Source: Amycolatopsis tolypomycina (GTDB lineage: Bacteria > Actinomycetota > Actinomycetes > Mycobacteriales > Pseudonocardiaceae). Taken from it: DNA of 64,000 bases. The notes under the pieces were generated by a model. The model did no database searches, was not told the DNA's origin, and saw nothing but the letters and a program-made list of their open reading frames with translations. Below, in pieces: positions 41,153 to 49,053 of the stretch (its first letter is position 1; every line of letters starts with the position of its first letter). Position numbers and translations under genes: made by a program. The stretch covers positions 4,340,001-4,404,000 of the forward strand of contig NZ_FNSO01000004.1 of assembly GCF_900105945.1 (NCBI RefSeq), written 5' to 3'.

Positions 41153-42417
41153 CAGGTGGTCTCGACCCGCACGGGGAACTGCTTGATGCCGTTGACGAAG
41201 TTGCTGCGCACCCGCCGGACGTCCCCGGCGCGGTCGATGCGGCGCAGGCGCGGCAGCAGCGTCTCGAACATCAGCCGGATCTCCATCCGGGCCAGGTTGT
41301 TGCCCAGGCAGAAGTGCGGGCTGCCCTTGCCGAACGTGACGTGGTCGTTGGGCTTCCGCGTGACGTCGAAGGTGTAGGGGTCGTCGAAGACGTCTTCGTC
41401 GCGGTTGCCGGAGGCGAACCACATCACGACCTTCTCCCCCGCCTTGATGTGCCGGCCGCGCAGTTCGGCATCGCGGGTGGCCGTGCGCCGGAAGTGGTAG
41501 ACCGGGCTCGCCCAGCGCAGCATCTCCTCCACGGCCACCGGGATCCGCTCCGGCTCCGCCTGCAGCAGCGCCAGCTGGTCGGGGTTGTCCAGCAGCGCCA
41601 GCATGGAATGGCTGATCGCGTGCCGGGTGGTTTCGTTGCCCGCGACCACCAGCAGCAGGAAGTAGTTGTCGAACTCCGTCGCGGTCAGCGGCTCCCCGTC
41701 GACCGGGACGCGGTTGACCAGCCTGCTGACGAGGTCTTCGCCGTCGCCGCCGCGGCGCTGCCGGGCCAGTTCGCGCCCGTACTCGAAGACCTCGAGCGAC
41801 GCGGGCGAGCGGAACGGCAGGTGCTTGTAGCGGTCGCTTTCGGCGTCCCCGAGCAGGACGTCGGCGTAGTCCGGGTCCGTGTTGCCGATGATCCGGTTGC
41901 CCCAGGCGATCAGCCGGCCGGTGTCGCGGGCGGGCACGTCGAGCATCCGGGCCAGCACCTGGATCGGGAAGTCCGCGCTGATCTCCTTGACGAAGTCGAA
42001 TTCGCCCCGGCGGAGCGCGGCGTCGACCGTGGCCTCGGTGAGGCCGCGCAGGAACTCCTCGTACTTCTTCAGCGTCTGGCCGCCGAAGTCGCGTTGCAGC
42101 AGCTTGCGCAACGCCCGGTGACGGACGCCGTCGGATTCCAGCATGGACCGCCGCAGCTCGGCCAGGTCGTCGTCGTGGACCTCTTCGAGGTTGACGTACC
42201 CGGTCGAGGTGAACGTTTCGGCGTCCCGGTCGACGGCGACGATGTCCTCGTGCCGGGTCAGCGACCAGAAACCGGAGTTCGGCGCCGGTTCCGGGTTCCA
42301 GTGGACCGGTGCTTCCCGGCGGAGCACGTCGAACCGGGACCAGGCCTCGTTGCGCTCGAAGACGCCGAGGTCGGTGAGGTCGACCTGGGCGGCGGTCAGG
42401 GGGTGCGCGGTGGTCAT
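41152..42417 (-). CDS. Cytochrome P450
   Basis: A 421-residue bacterial class I P450. The I-helix oxygen-activation motif is AGNETTRH, the ExxR motif is EEMLRW and the heme loop is FGKGSPHFCLGNNLAR with the axial cysteine. The ferredoxin and ferredoxin reductase it requires are probably those at 50831-52217, encoded in the same regulon rather than next to the P450. It sits between the gamma-glutamyl ligase and the amidotransferase. It may hydroxylate the aromatic ring, or the carbon next to nitrogen; both are inference. Confidence 0.92.
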   Translation of the reverse strand: MTTAHPLTAAQVDLTDLGVFERNEAWSRFDVLRREAPVHWNPEPAPNSGFWSLTRHEDIVAVDRDAETFTSTGYVNLEEVHDDDLAELRRSMLESDGVRHRALRKLLQRDFGGQTLKKYEEFLRGLTEATVDAALRRGEFDFVKEISADFPIQVLARMLDVPARDTGRLIAWGNRIIGNTDPDYADVLLGDAESDRYKHLPFRSPASLEVFEYGRELARQRRGGDGEDLVSRLVNRVPVDGEPLTATEFDNYFLLLVVAGNETTRHAISHSMLALLDNPDQLALLQAEPERIPVAVEEMLRWASPVYHFRRTATRDAELRGRHIKAGEKVVMWFASGNRDEDVFDDPYTFDVTRKPNDHVTFGKGSPHFCLGNNLARMEIRLMFETLLPRLRRIDRAGDVRRVRSNFVNGIKQFPVRVETT

Positions 42418-42426
42418 GGCCCTCCT

Positions 42427-43776
42427 CTACAGGTGGTAGGCGTACTCGCGGAACTCCCAGTCGGTGACGTACCGGGAGAACCGCTCCAGCTCGTTGCGCT
42501 TGTAGGCGAGGAACGCCGTGACGAACCGGGGGCCGAGCAGCTCGGCGAACGCCGTGTCGGCTTCGAGGGCGTCGAGCGACGCGCCCAGGTCCGCGGGCAG
42601 CTTCGGGGCCTTCGCCGGGTCGTAGCCGTAGCCCTCCAGGGGTGCCGGTGCGGCCAGGCCGTCCTGGATGCCCAGGTACGCGGCGGCGAGCAGGCCGGCC
42701 GTCACCAGGTACGGGTTGGCGGTGGCGTCGCCCTGGCGCAGCTCCAGCCGGGAAGCCCGGCCGCGTTCCGGCGGGATGCGGATCATCGCGCTGCGGTTGT
42801 CGAGACCCCAGTCGATCAGCCACGGGGCCAGGGTGTCCGGGCCGAACCGCTTGGCGGAGTTGACCGTCGGGTTGGCCAGCGCCGACAGCGCGGGGGCGTG
42901 CGCGAGGATTCCGGCGATGGCGGCGTGGGCGACCTTCGAGAGGCCGTATTCGCCCGCCGGGTCGTCGAACAGCGGCCGCCCGTCGTCGTCCACTGTGGAG
43001 AAGTGCAGGTGGAAGCCCGAGCCGCCTTCGTCGTTGAACGGCTTGGCCATGAACGTGGCCAGCTTGCCCTCGCGGCGGGCCAGCTCCTTGACGGCGGTCT
43101 TGAACCGGAAGGCCCGGTCAGCGGCGTCGAGGGCCGCGGAGTGCCAGAGGTTGATCTCGAACTGGCCGCTGCAGAACTCGTGGTTGGCCGTCACCACGTC
43201 CAGCCCGTAGTCCGCCAGCGAGCGCAGGGACCGCAGCAGCAGGTTCTCGGGGTCGCCCTTGCTGCCGGAGACGTAGACGTTGCCGGGTGCCTCGCCGTAG
43301 CGGCGCCAGCCGCCTGCCGCGTCCGGTTCGAGCACGTAGAACTCCAGCTCGGGGCCGACCACCGGGCGCATGCCGAGCTCGGCGAACCGGGCCAGCACCT
43401 GCCTGAGGACCTGGCGCGGGCTCTCCGGCGCCGGCGTCCCGTCCGGGTCGAAGACGTCGGCGAGGCAGTGCGCGACGCCGGGCTCCCACGGCACGTCGGT
43501 GAGGGTGGCCAGGTCGGGGAACGCGACGACGTCGGGCAGGCCGTCGGCGAGGCCGCCCGCTCCCAGCTCGACGACGTCGCCCATCGGGCTGGTGCCGTAG
43601 ACCGTGCGGCAGAACGCGACGCCGTCGCCGAGTGTCCTGGCGAAGTTCGCGACCAGCACGTCGCGGCCGCGCTCGGTGCCGATGAAGTCGGGGTAGCCCA
43701 GCCGGACGACGTCGATACCGCGGCCGCTCAGCTCGGCCGCGGCGGCCGCGAGGGCGTCCTCGTCGAAGTGACCCAC
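42427..43776 (-). CDS. Glutamine synthetase family protein, probable gamma-glutamyl-amine ligase
   Basis: A 449-residue GS-fold protein. It has the beta-Grasp N-terminus, then GPELEFYVLEPD, NHEFCSGQFEINL, FNDEGGSGFHLHFS (GSGxHxH type) and PTVNSAKRFGPDTLAPW. It is more like PuuA, GlnA3/GlnA4 and aniline gamma-glutamyl ligases than housekeeping GlnA, judging by context and the lack of an adenylylation-type C-terminus. GTG 43776 follows GGAGGTGTC. It heads the operon with the P450 and amidotransferase. Operator site 2 begins 16 nt upstream. It should attach glutamate to an amine with ATP. Confidence 0.85.
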   Translation of the reverse strand: MGHFDEDALAAAAAELSGRGIDVVRLGYPDFIGTERGRDVLVANFARTLGDGVAFCRTVYGTSPMGDVVELGAGGLADGLPDVVAFPDLATLTDVPWEPGVAHCLADVFDPDGTPAPESPRQVLRQVLARFAELGMRPVVGPELEFYVLEPDAAGGWRRYGEAPGNVYVSGSKGDPENLLLRSLRSLADYGLDVVTANHEFCSGQFEINLWHSAALDAADRAFRFKTAVKELARREGKLATFMAKPFNDEGGSGFHLHFSTVDDDGRPLFDDPAGEYGLSKVAHAAIAGILAHAPALSALANPTVNSAKRFGPDTLAPWLIDWGLDNRSAMIRIPPERGRASRLELRQGDATANPYLVTAGLLAAAYLGIQDGLAAPAPLEGYGYDPAKAPKLPADLGASLDALEADTAFAELLGPRFVTAFLAYKRNELERFSRYVTDWEFREYAYHL

Positions 43777-43791
43777 GACACCTCCTGGGTT

Positions 43792-43810
43792 CGTTTGAGT
43801 CCGAACGATA
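43792..43810 (+). promoter_or_regulatory. Regulon operator site 2 (gamma-glutamyl ligase operon)
   Basis: CGTTTGAGTCCGAACGATA. It lies just upstream of the ligase GTG in the divergent region shared with the acetoacetate-decarboxylase-like gene. The copy at 43860 is in opposite orientation, so each promoter has its own site. Confidence 0.8.
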
Positions 43811-43859
43811 GCCCTGGCCGCGGACGCTGACAAGCCTTTCCCCCGGTCAGTCGGCGCGG

Positions 43860-43878
43860 TATCGTGCGGACCCAAACG
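43860..43878 (-). promoter_or_regulatory. Regulon operator site 3 (acetoacetate-decarboxylase-like gene)
   Basis: On the minus strand it reads CGTTTGGGTCCGCACGATA. It ends 16 nt before GTG 43895, overlapping the likely promoter or 5' leader, and mirrors site 2. Confidence 0.8.
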
Positions 43879-43894
43879 ACTTTCGGGAGGACTG

Positions 43895-44686
43895 GTGGCC
43901 GGCTTCTTCTACCCCCGCACGGCGAGCGGGCAGGCGTCGCTCATCCCGTCGCCACCCTGGTTCTACTCGGGCGACCTGCTCACCGTGGAGTACCGGACCG
44001 ACCCCGCCCGCGTCGCCGAGCTGCTGCCCGAGCCGCTGACGCTCGCCGACGAGGACCCGGGCGCGGTGGCGCTGATCTGGGCCGACTGGCAGTCGTGCTC
44101 GACCTCGCGGGAAGAGCTCCTCGATCCGGTGCGCTCGCAGTACAAGGAGGCGTTCGTCGTGGTCCGGTGCGCGTTCGAGGGCCGGACCTACTCCCGGTGC
44201 GTCTACATCTGGGTCGACAAGGACTTCGCGATCGCCCGCGGCATCCACCAGGGCTACCCGAAGAAGCTCGGCTCGATCTGGCAGACCCGGCCGCACCCCT
44301 TCGGCCCGGCCCCGCAGCTCCGCCCGGGCGCGAGGTTCGGCGCGACCCTGGCCGCCGGCGACCGGCGGCTCGCCGAAGCCGTCCTGACGCTGACGGCGGA
44401 GTCGCCGACGAACGGGTTCGTCAACGGGCACCCGATGGCGCACCACCGCGTCCTGCCCGGCATCGGCCGGGGCGAGGGCGACGCGCACGCGGAGCTGATC
44501 GAGTCCGGCGCGAGCGCGTTCGAGGGCGGCCAGGCCTGGCGCGGCGACGTCGAGCTGCGGCTGTTCGAAGCGCCCACCGAGGAGCTGGCCCGGCTCGAGG
44601 TCCACGAGATCATCGGCGGCTACTACCGCCAGGTCGGCGTCACCTGGGACGGCGGGCGGCGGCTGGCCGAGCTGCCGTCCGTTTGA
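43895..44686 (+). CDS. Acetoacetate decarboxylase family protein
   Basis: A 263-residue protein of the acetoacetate decarboxylase fold, with typical segments PWFYSGDLLTVEYRTDPARVAELLPEPL and GIHQGYPKKLG. One lysine of the last segment may correspond to a Schiff-base lysine, but hand alignment is not decisive. Many members are not decarboxylases but act as hydrolases, dehydratases or aldolases. GTG 43895 follows GGGAGGA. It shares its regulon operators with the catabolic genes. Its role in the pathway is unknown. Its stop lies inside operator site 4. Confidence 0.78.
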   Translation: MAGFFYPRTASGQASLIPSPPWFYSGDLLTVEYRTDPARVAELLPEPLTLADEDPGAVALIWADWQSCSTSREELLDPVRSQYKEAFVVVRCAFEGRTYSRCVYIWVDKDFAIARGIHQGYPKKLGSIWQTRPHPFGPAPQLRPGARFGATLAAGDRRLAEAVLTLTAESPTNGFVNGHPMAHHRVLPGIGRGEGDAHAELIESGASAFEGGQAWRGDVELRLFEAPTEELARLEVHEIIGGYYRQVGVTWDGGRRLAELPSV

Positions 44687-44698
44687 GGCCGTACGATC
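44680..44698 (+). promoter_or_regulatory. Regulon operator site 4 (before the MarR gene)
   Basis: CGTTTGAGGCCGTACGATC. It overlaps the end of the decarboxylase-like gene and ends 5 nt before the ATG of the MarR regulator, a position suited to autorepression. Confidence 0.75.
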
Positions 44699-44703
44699 GG
44701 GGC

Positions 44704-45225
44704 ATGCCGGACGGATACGGTCTCGCCGAAACCGAAAAGGCGATGTCCGCGCACATCGCCAAGCTCGCGCTCGACCTGCCCGCCGCGGCGGCGCTGTCCA
44801 GCCTGTACCGCGCGGCCAACGCCGTCCGCAACCACCTCACCAACGCCGTGCTGCGCGAGCACGACCTGAGCTGGACGGGCTTCGTCGTCCTGTGGTGCGT
44901 GTGGATCTTCGACGGCTTGGAGACGCGGCACGCGGCGACAGTCGCGGCGATCTCCAAGGGCACGCTGACCGGGGTGGCCAAGACCCTGGAGGGCCGCGGC
45001 CTGCTGCGCCGCGAGGTCGACGCCGCCGACCGGCGGCTGGTGCACCTGGTCCTCACCGACGAAGGCCTGGCCCTGATGGAGGACCTCTACCCGCGGTTCA
45101 ACGCGGCCGAGGCCGAGGTGGTGGCCCGCATCAGCGGCGGCAAGCTGACCACGATCACCAACGGCCTGCGGACCATGGTCCAGACGGTCGAGGACAAGTC
45201 CTGGGAAACCCCCCAGGCCGACTGA
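44704..45225 (+). CDS. MarR family transcriptional regulator
   Basis: A 173-residue winged-helix protein with the MarR core (LSWTGFVVLWCVWIFDGLETRHAATVAAISKGTLTGVAKTLEGRGLLRREVDAADRR). The recognition helix and the D-x-R wing are intact. It lies in the centre of five operons that share a palindromic operator, and a copy of that operator sits 5 nt before its own start. It is therefore the best candidate for their regulator. HpaR, the known repressor of homoprotocatechuate genes, is also a MarR protein. The ligand may be an aromatic acid or amine; this is inference. Confidence 0.87.
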   Translation: MPDGYGLAETEKAMSAHIAKLALDLPAAAALSSLYRAANAVRNHLTNAVLREHDLSWTGFVVLWCVWIFDGLETRHAATVAAISKGTLTGVAKTLEGRGLLRREVDAADRRLVHLVLTDEGLALMEDLYPRFNAAEAEVVARISGGKLTTITNGLRTMVQTVEDKSWETPQAD

Positions 45226-45229
45226 CCCG

Positions 45230-45342
45230 CGCCCCAATGTGGCGTTGGTTGCGTCCAACGCACCGAACGCCACATTGGGTGCGCTCAACGCACCGAACGC
45301 CACATTGGGTGCATCAGACGCACCGAACGCCACATTGGGGCG
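45230..45342. repeat. 30-bp-period repeat array between convergent genes
   Basis: Starts CGCCCCAATGTGGCGTT at 45230-45246. It has AACGCCACATT copies at 45266, 45296 and 45326 and ends with the inverted boundary AACGCCACATTGGGGCG. The same family is at 29194-32810 with the same boundaries. The boundary arms can form a large hairpin (17 bp). It lies between the MarR stop and the PuuD-like stop, so it may terminate both transcripts. The final 11 codons of the PuuD-like gene are within it. Confidence 0.85.
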
Positions 45343-46030
45343 TTTGAGACCGGGCCGCGGCCACGAACGCGGCGAACAGGGCCGCCTGAGCGGGGTCGGT
45401 CGCGGCCGTGTCCTCCGGGTGCCACTGCAGCCCGAGGAACCAGCCGCGGGCGGACGGCAGCTCGACCGCCTCGGGCACGCCGTCCGCGGCCTCGGCGACC
45501 ACCTCGAGCCCGGCGCCGAGCCGGCCGAGGCCCTGGTGGTGGAAGCACGACACCTCCAGCGCGTCGCCGGTGAGCGAGGCCAGGAGCGTTCCCGGCGCGG
45601 TCTTGGCGAGATGCACCCGGTGCCGGTGCCCGGGCAGGTCCTGCACGACGTCGCCGCCGAGGGCCACGTTCACGACCTGCGCGCCGCGGCAGACCGCCAG
45701 CAGCGGCCGGCCCGCTTTCAGTGCCCAGGACGCCACCGCGAGATCGAAGGCGTCCTGGTCCACGTCGACGTCGTACTCGGCCGGGTGCGATCCCTGGCCC
45801 GCCCAGCTCGGGTGCAGGTCGCCGCCGCCGGGCAGCAGTACACCGTCCGCAATGGACAGTCGCGACGGGACCTCGCCGGGGTCGGCCGGGTGCATCAGCA
45901 GCGGTTCGCCACCGGCCGCGTAAACCGCTTCAAGCAGGGCCCGTGCCCCGACTTCGGCCCGGTAGCGCAGGGCGGACGCGCTCGCCGAGAACCGCGCCGG
46001 GACGACGATCAGCGGCCGCCGGTCAGCCAT
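45314..46030 (-). CDS. Gamma-glutamyl-gamma-aminobutyrate hydrolase-like (PuuD-like, peptidase C26)
   Basis: A 238-residue class I GATase-fold hydrolase with nucleophile LAVCRGAQVVNVALGGD, FHHQGL and the His-Glu motif LQWHPED. In the Puu pathway this enzyme removes glutamate from gamma-glutamyl carboxylic acids. It overlaps the aldehyde dehydrogenase gene by 8 nt, matching the PuuC-PuuD step order. Its last residues (SQTPQCGVRCV) are encoded by the 30-bp repeat array. The native end was probably near VAAAR and the repeat now supplies the stop. Confidence 0.86.
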   Translation of the reverse strand: MADRRPLIVVPARFSASASALRYRAEVGARALLEAVYAAGGEPLLMHPADPGEVPSRLSIADGVLLPGGGDLHPSWAGQGSHPAEYDVDVDQDAFDLAVASWALKAGRPLLAVCRGAQVVNVALGGDVVQDLPGHRHRVHLAKTAPGTLLASLTGDALEVSCFHHQGLGRLGAGLEVVAEAADGVPEAVELPSARGWFLGLQWHPEDTAATDPAQAALFAAFVAAARSQTPQCGVRCV

Positions 46031-47501
46031 GGTGGATCCAGGTGGTCTTGAGGTCGCGGTACTCGTCGAGGGCGTGCCGGGACTTGTCGCGGCCGAAGCC
46101 GGACAGCTTCACCCCGCCGAACGGGACCGACAGGTCGCCTTCCTCGTAGCAGTTCACCCACACCGTCCCGGCCCGCAGCCGCCGCGAGATCCGGTGCGCG
46201 GCGCCGAGGTCCGCCGTCCACAGCGCGGCGGCGAGGCCGTACGGCGTGTCCCCCGCGACGCGGATCGCCTCCTCCTCGTCGCCGACCACCTGCACGGCCA
46301 GCACCGGACCGAAGATCTCCTCGCGCAGCACGGGGTTGCCGGGTGCGCAGCCGGTCAGGACGGTCGGTTCGAGGTAGCTCCCGCCGGTCCCGGCCAGCAC
46401 CTGCCCGCCGCCGGTGACGAGCCGGGCGCCCTGGCCGACGCCGCGGCGGACGGCGTCACGCACGCGGTCGAGGTGGGCCGCGTCGACCAGCGGCCCCATC
46501 TTCGTGTCCGGCAGCAGCGGGTCGGCGGGGAACCAGCCCGAACTGGTGGCGACGACCCGGTCCAGCACCCGGTCGGCGACGTCGCGGTGCACGACCAGCC
46601 GCGATCCGGCGGTGCACATCTGGCCGGAGTTGAAGAAGATCGCCCAGGCCGCGGTGTCGGCGGCGGCGTCGAGGTCGGGCGCGTCGGGCAGGACGATGTT
46701 CGGCGACTTCCCGCCGAGCTCGAGGTAGACGCGCTTGAGGTTGCTGTCGGCGGCGTACCGCAGGAAGTGCCGCCCGACCTCGGTGGACCCGGTGAAGGTG
46801 AGGACGTCCACGCCCGCGTGCTCGCCGAGCCGCCGTCCGACGACGGCGCCGTCCCCGGACAGGACGTTGAGCACGCCCGGGGGCAGGCCCGCCTCGGCCC
46901 CGAGCGCGGCGACGCGCTGCATCGACAGCGGGCTGCGTTCCGACGTCTTGAGCACGACCGTGCAGCCCGCGGCGAGGGCGGGCGCGAACTTCCAGCCGGC
47001 CAGGGTGAGCGGGAAGTTCCACGGCACGACGGCGGCGACCACCCCGGCGGGCTCGCGGGTGACCAGGGCCAGCTCGCCCTCGGCCGTCGGGGCGACCTCG
47101 CCGTGGTCCTTGTCGGCGAGCTCACCGTAGAACCGGAGGGTCCGGACGAGCGCGCGCAGCTCGATGTCGTGCGCCTGCCGGATCGGCTTGCCCATTTCGA
47201 GGCTGACCAGCAGGGCGAGTTCGGCCCGGTGCGCGTCGACCAGCACGGCGAAGCGCTGCAGGATCTCGCCGCGTTCGCGCGGGTGCAGCCGCGGCCACGG
47301 TCCGTGGTCGAACGCCTGCCGCGCGGCCGCGACGGCCCGGTCGGTGTCGTGCTCGCCGGCCCAGGCCAGCTCGGTCAGCAGCGCGCCGTCCCGCGCGGAC
47401 CGCACCGGGCGGGTTCGCGCGGCCTCGCGGGGCTCCCCGGCCACGAACACCCCCTCCGGTGCTTTCACCGTGGCGGCGCGCGCCAGCCAGTCCGTTGCCA
47501 C
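46023..47501 (-). CDS. Aldehyde dehydrogenase (PuuC-like)
   Basis: A 492-residue NAD(P)+-dependent aldehyde dehydrogenase. The fold signatures are PWNFPLTLAGWKFAPALAAG, FTGSTEVG and LELGGKSPN with the catalytic Glu, and GQMCTAGSR with the catalytic Cys. GTG 47501 follows GGAGGA at a good distance; GTGs at 47522 and 47525 are alternatives. It is coupled to the PuuD-like gene. In the context it should oxidise a gamma-glutamyl-amino aldehyde or an arylacetaldehyde. Operator site 5 lies upstream, in the divergent region with the hpa operon. Confidence 0.88.
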   Translation of the reverse strand: MATDWLARAATVKAPEGVFVAGEPREAARTRPVRSARDGALLTELAWAGEHDTDRAVAAARQAFDHGPWPRLHPRERGEILQRFAVLVDAHRAELALLVSLEMGKPIRQAHDIELRALVRTLRFYGELADKDHGEVAPTAEGELALVTREPAGVVAAVVPWNFPLTLAGWKFAPALAAGCTVVLKTSERSPLSMQRVAALGAEAGLPPGVLNVLSGDGAVVGRRLGEHAGVDVLTFTGSTEVGRHFLRYAADSNLKRVYLELGGKSPNIVLPDAPDLDAAADTAAWAIFFNSGQMCTAGSRLVVHRDVADRVLDRVVATSSGWFPADPLLPDTKMGPLVDAAHLDRVRDAVRRGVGQGARLVTGGGQVLAGTGGSYLEPTVLTGCAPGNPVLREEIFGPVLAVQVVGDEEEAIRVAGDTPYGLAAALWTADLGAAHRISRRLRAGTVWVNCYEEGDLSVPFGGVKLSGFGRDKSRHALDEYRDLKTTWIHHG

Positions 47502-47554
47502 GACCGGATCCTCCACCTGCACCACTCCCTTGACCCAGACCAGGACGGCGGATA

Positions 47555-47573
47555 CGTTTGGATCCGAACGATA
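47555..47573 (+). promoter_or_regulatory. Regulon operator site 5 (ALDH and hpa operons)
   Basis: CGTTTGGATCCGAACGATA, the most symmetric copy: CGTTTGGATCC faces CGTTCGGATCC on the other strand. It lies 17 nt before the hpaE ATG and within the divergent promoter region of the other aldehyde dehydrogenase operon. Confidence 0.8.
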
Positions 47574-47589
47574 CATCCTGGAGGGCGTC

Positions 47590-49053
47590 ATGAACACCGC
47601 GCTCGTCGCCGGAACCGCCGTCGACACCCGCCACTGGATCGGCGGCCGCCGGGTCGCTTCCGCGGACACGTTCGAGGACCTGTCCCCGATCGACGGCCGC
47701 CCGATCGCCCGGATCGCCCGGGGCGGACCCGAGGAAGCCGACGCCGCGGTCGCCGCCGCGAAGGCCGCCTTCCCCGCCTGGGCCGCCACACCCCCGGCCG
47801 ACCGCGCCCGGCTGCTGCGCGCCATCGCCGACGGTGTCGAGAAACGCCTCGAAGAACTCGCGATCGTCGAGACGACCGACAACGGCGCCCTGATCCGCTC
47901 GCACCGCCGGGGCGTCATGCCGCGGGTGGCCCACAACTTCCGGTTCTTCGCCGACTACCTCGAGCACGAGCTCGGCCACCCGGACTTCGAGACCCGCGGC
48001 CACCGCAACCACGTCACCTGGGACCCGGCGGGCGTCTGCGCGCTCATCTCGCCGTGGAACGCCCCGCTCATGCTGGCCACCTGGAAGGTCGCCCCGGCAC
48101 TGGCCGCGGGGAACACCGTGGTGCTCAAGCCGTCCGAGTGGTCGCCGCTGTCCGCGTCGCTGCTCGCCGACATCGCCGCCGACGCCGGGCTGCCCGACGG
48201 CGTCCTCAACGTCGTCCAGGGCATCGGTGAAGAAGCGGGCGCCGCGCTGGTCGCCCACCCGGACGTCCGGCGCATTTCCTTCACCGGCTCGGTGCCCACG
48301 GCCAAGGTGATCGCCCGCGCGGCGGCGGCCAACCTCACGCCGCTTTCCCTGGAGCTGGGCGGGAAGTCGCCGTTCGTCGTGTTCGCCGACGCCGACCTGG
48401 ACCTCGCCGTCGCCAACGCCGTCGAGCAGTACGACAACGCCGGGCAGGTCTGCCTGTCCGGGACCCGGCTCTACGTCGAGGAGTCCATCCGCGACGAGTT
48501 CGTCCGGCGGTTCCTGGAGCGTGCCGGGCAGCTGAAGCAGGGCGACCCGCGGGACGAAGCCACCGACATCGGCCCCTCCATCCACCCCGACCACGTGTCC
48601 CGGGTGGACGGTTTCGTCCAGCGCGCCAAGCAGGCCGGGGCGAAGGTGCTGCTGGGCGGCGGACCGAACACCGACCTCGGCGGGCTCTACTACCGGCCCA
48701 CGCTCTTCACCGACGTCGACCCGCACAGCGAAATCGCCACCGAAGAGGTCTTCGGGCCGGTCCTCGTGCTGCACACCTTCCGCGACGAGGACGAGGTCGT
48801 GGCCGCCGCCAACGACTCGGCGTTCGGGCTGGCCGCGATGCTCTTCACCGGCGACCCCGAACGCGCCGGGCGCGTCGCCGCCCGGCTCGTCGCCGGGACC
48901 GTGTGGACGAACTGCTTCTTCGTCCGCGACCTGCGTGCCCCCTTCGGCGGCGCGCGGCAGTCCGGGATCGGCCGGGAGGGCGGTACCTGGTCGTTCGACT
49001 TCTACTGCGAGGTCAAGAACACCGTGTTCGCACCGGCTGGCTGGAGGTCCTGA
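47590..49053 (+). CDS. hpaE: 5-carboxymethyl-2-hydroxymuconate semialdehyde dehydrogenase
   Basis: A 487-residue aldehyde dehydrogenase with SPWNAPLMLATWKVAPALAAG, FTGSVPTAK, LELGGKSPF and GQVCLSGTR. It is assigned to HpaE by its direct coupling to an extradiol dioxygenase and a fumarylacetoacetate hydrolase family gene, the order of homoprotocatechuate meta-cleavage operons. It oxidises the ring-cleavage semialdehyde to the dicarboxylate. The ATG is preceded by GGAGGG. Its stop overlaps the next ATG (TGATG). Operator site 5 precedes it. Confidence 0.87.
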   Translation: MNTALVAGTAVDTRHWIGGRRVASADTFEDLSPIDGRPIARIARGGPEEADAAVAAAKAAFPAWAATPPADRARLLRAIADGVEKRLEELAIVETTDNGALIRSHRRGVMPRVAHNFRFFADYLEHELGHPDFETRGHRNHVTWDPAGVCALISPWNAPLMLATWKVAPALAAGNTVVLKPSEWSPLSASLLADIAADAGLPDGVLNVVQGIGEEAGAALVAHPDVRRISFTGSVPTAKVIARAAAANLTPLSLELGGKSPFVVFADADLDLAVANAVEQYDNAGQVCLSGTRLYVEESIRDEFVRRFLERAGQLKQGDPRDEATDIGPSIHPDHVSRVDGFVQRAKQAGAKVLLGGGPNTDLGGLYYRPTLFTDVDPHSEIATEEVFGPVLVLHTFRDEDEVVAAANDSAFGLAAMLFTGDPERAGRVAARLVAGTVWTNCFFVRDLRAPFGGARQSGIGREGGTWSFDFYCEVKNTVFAPAGWRS

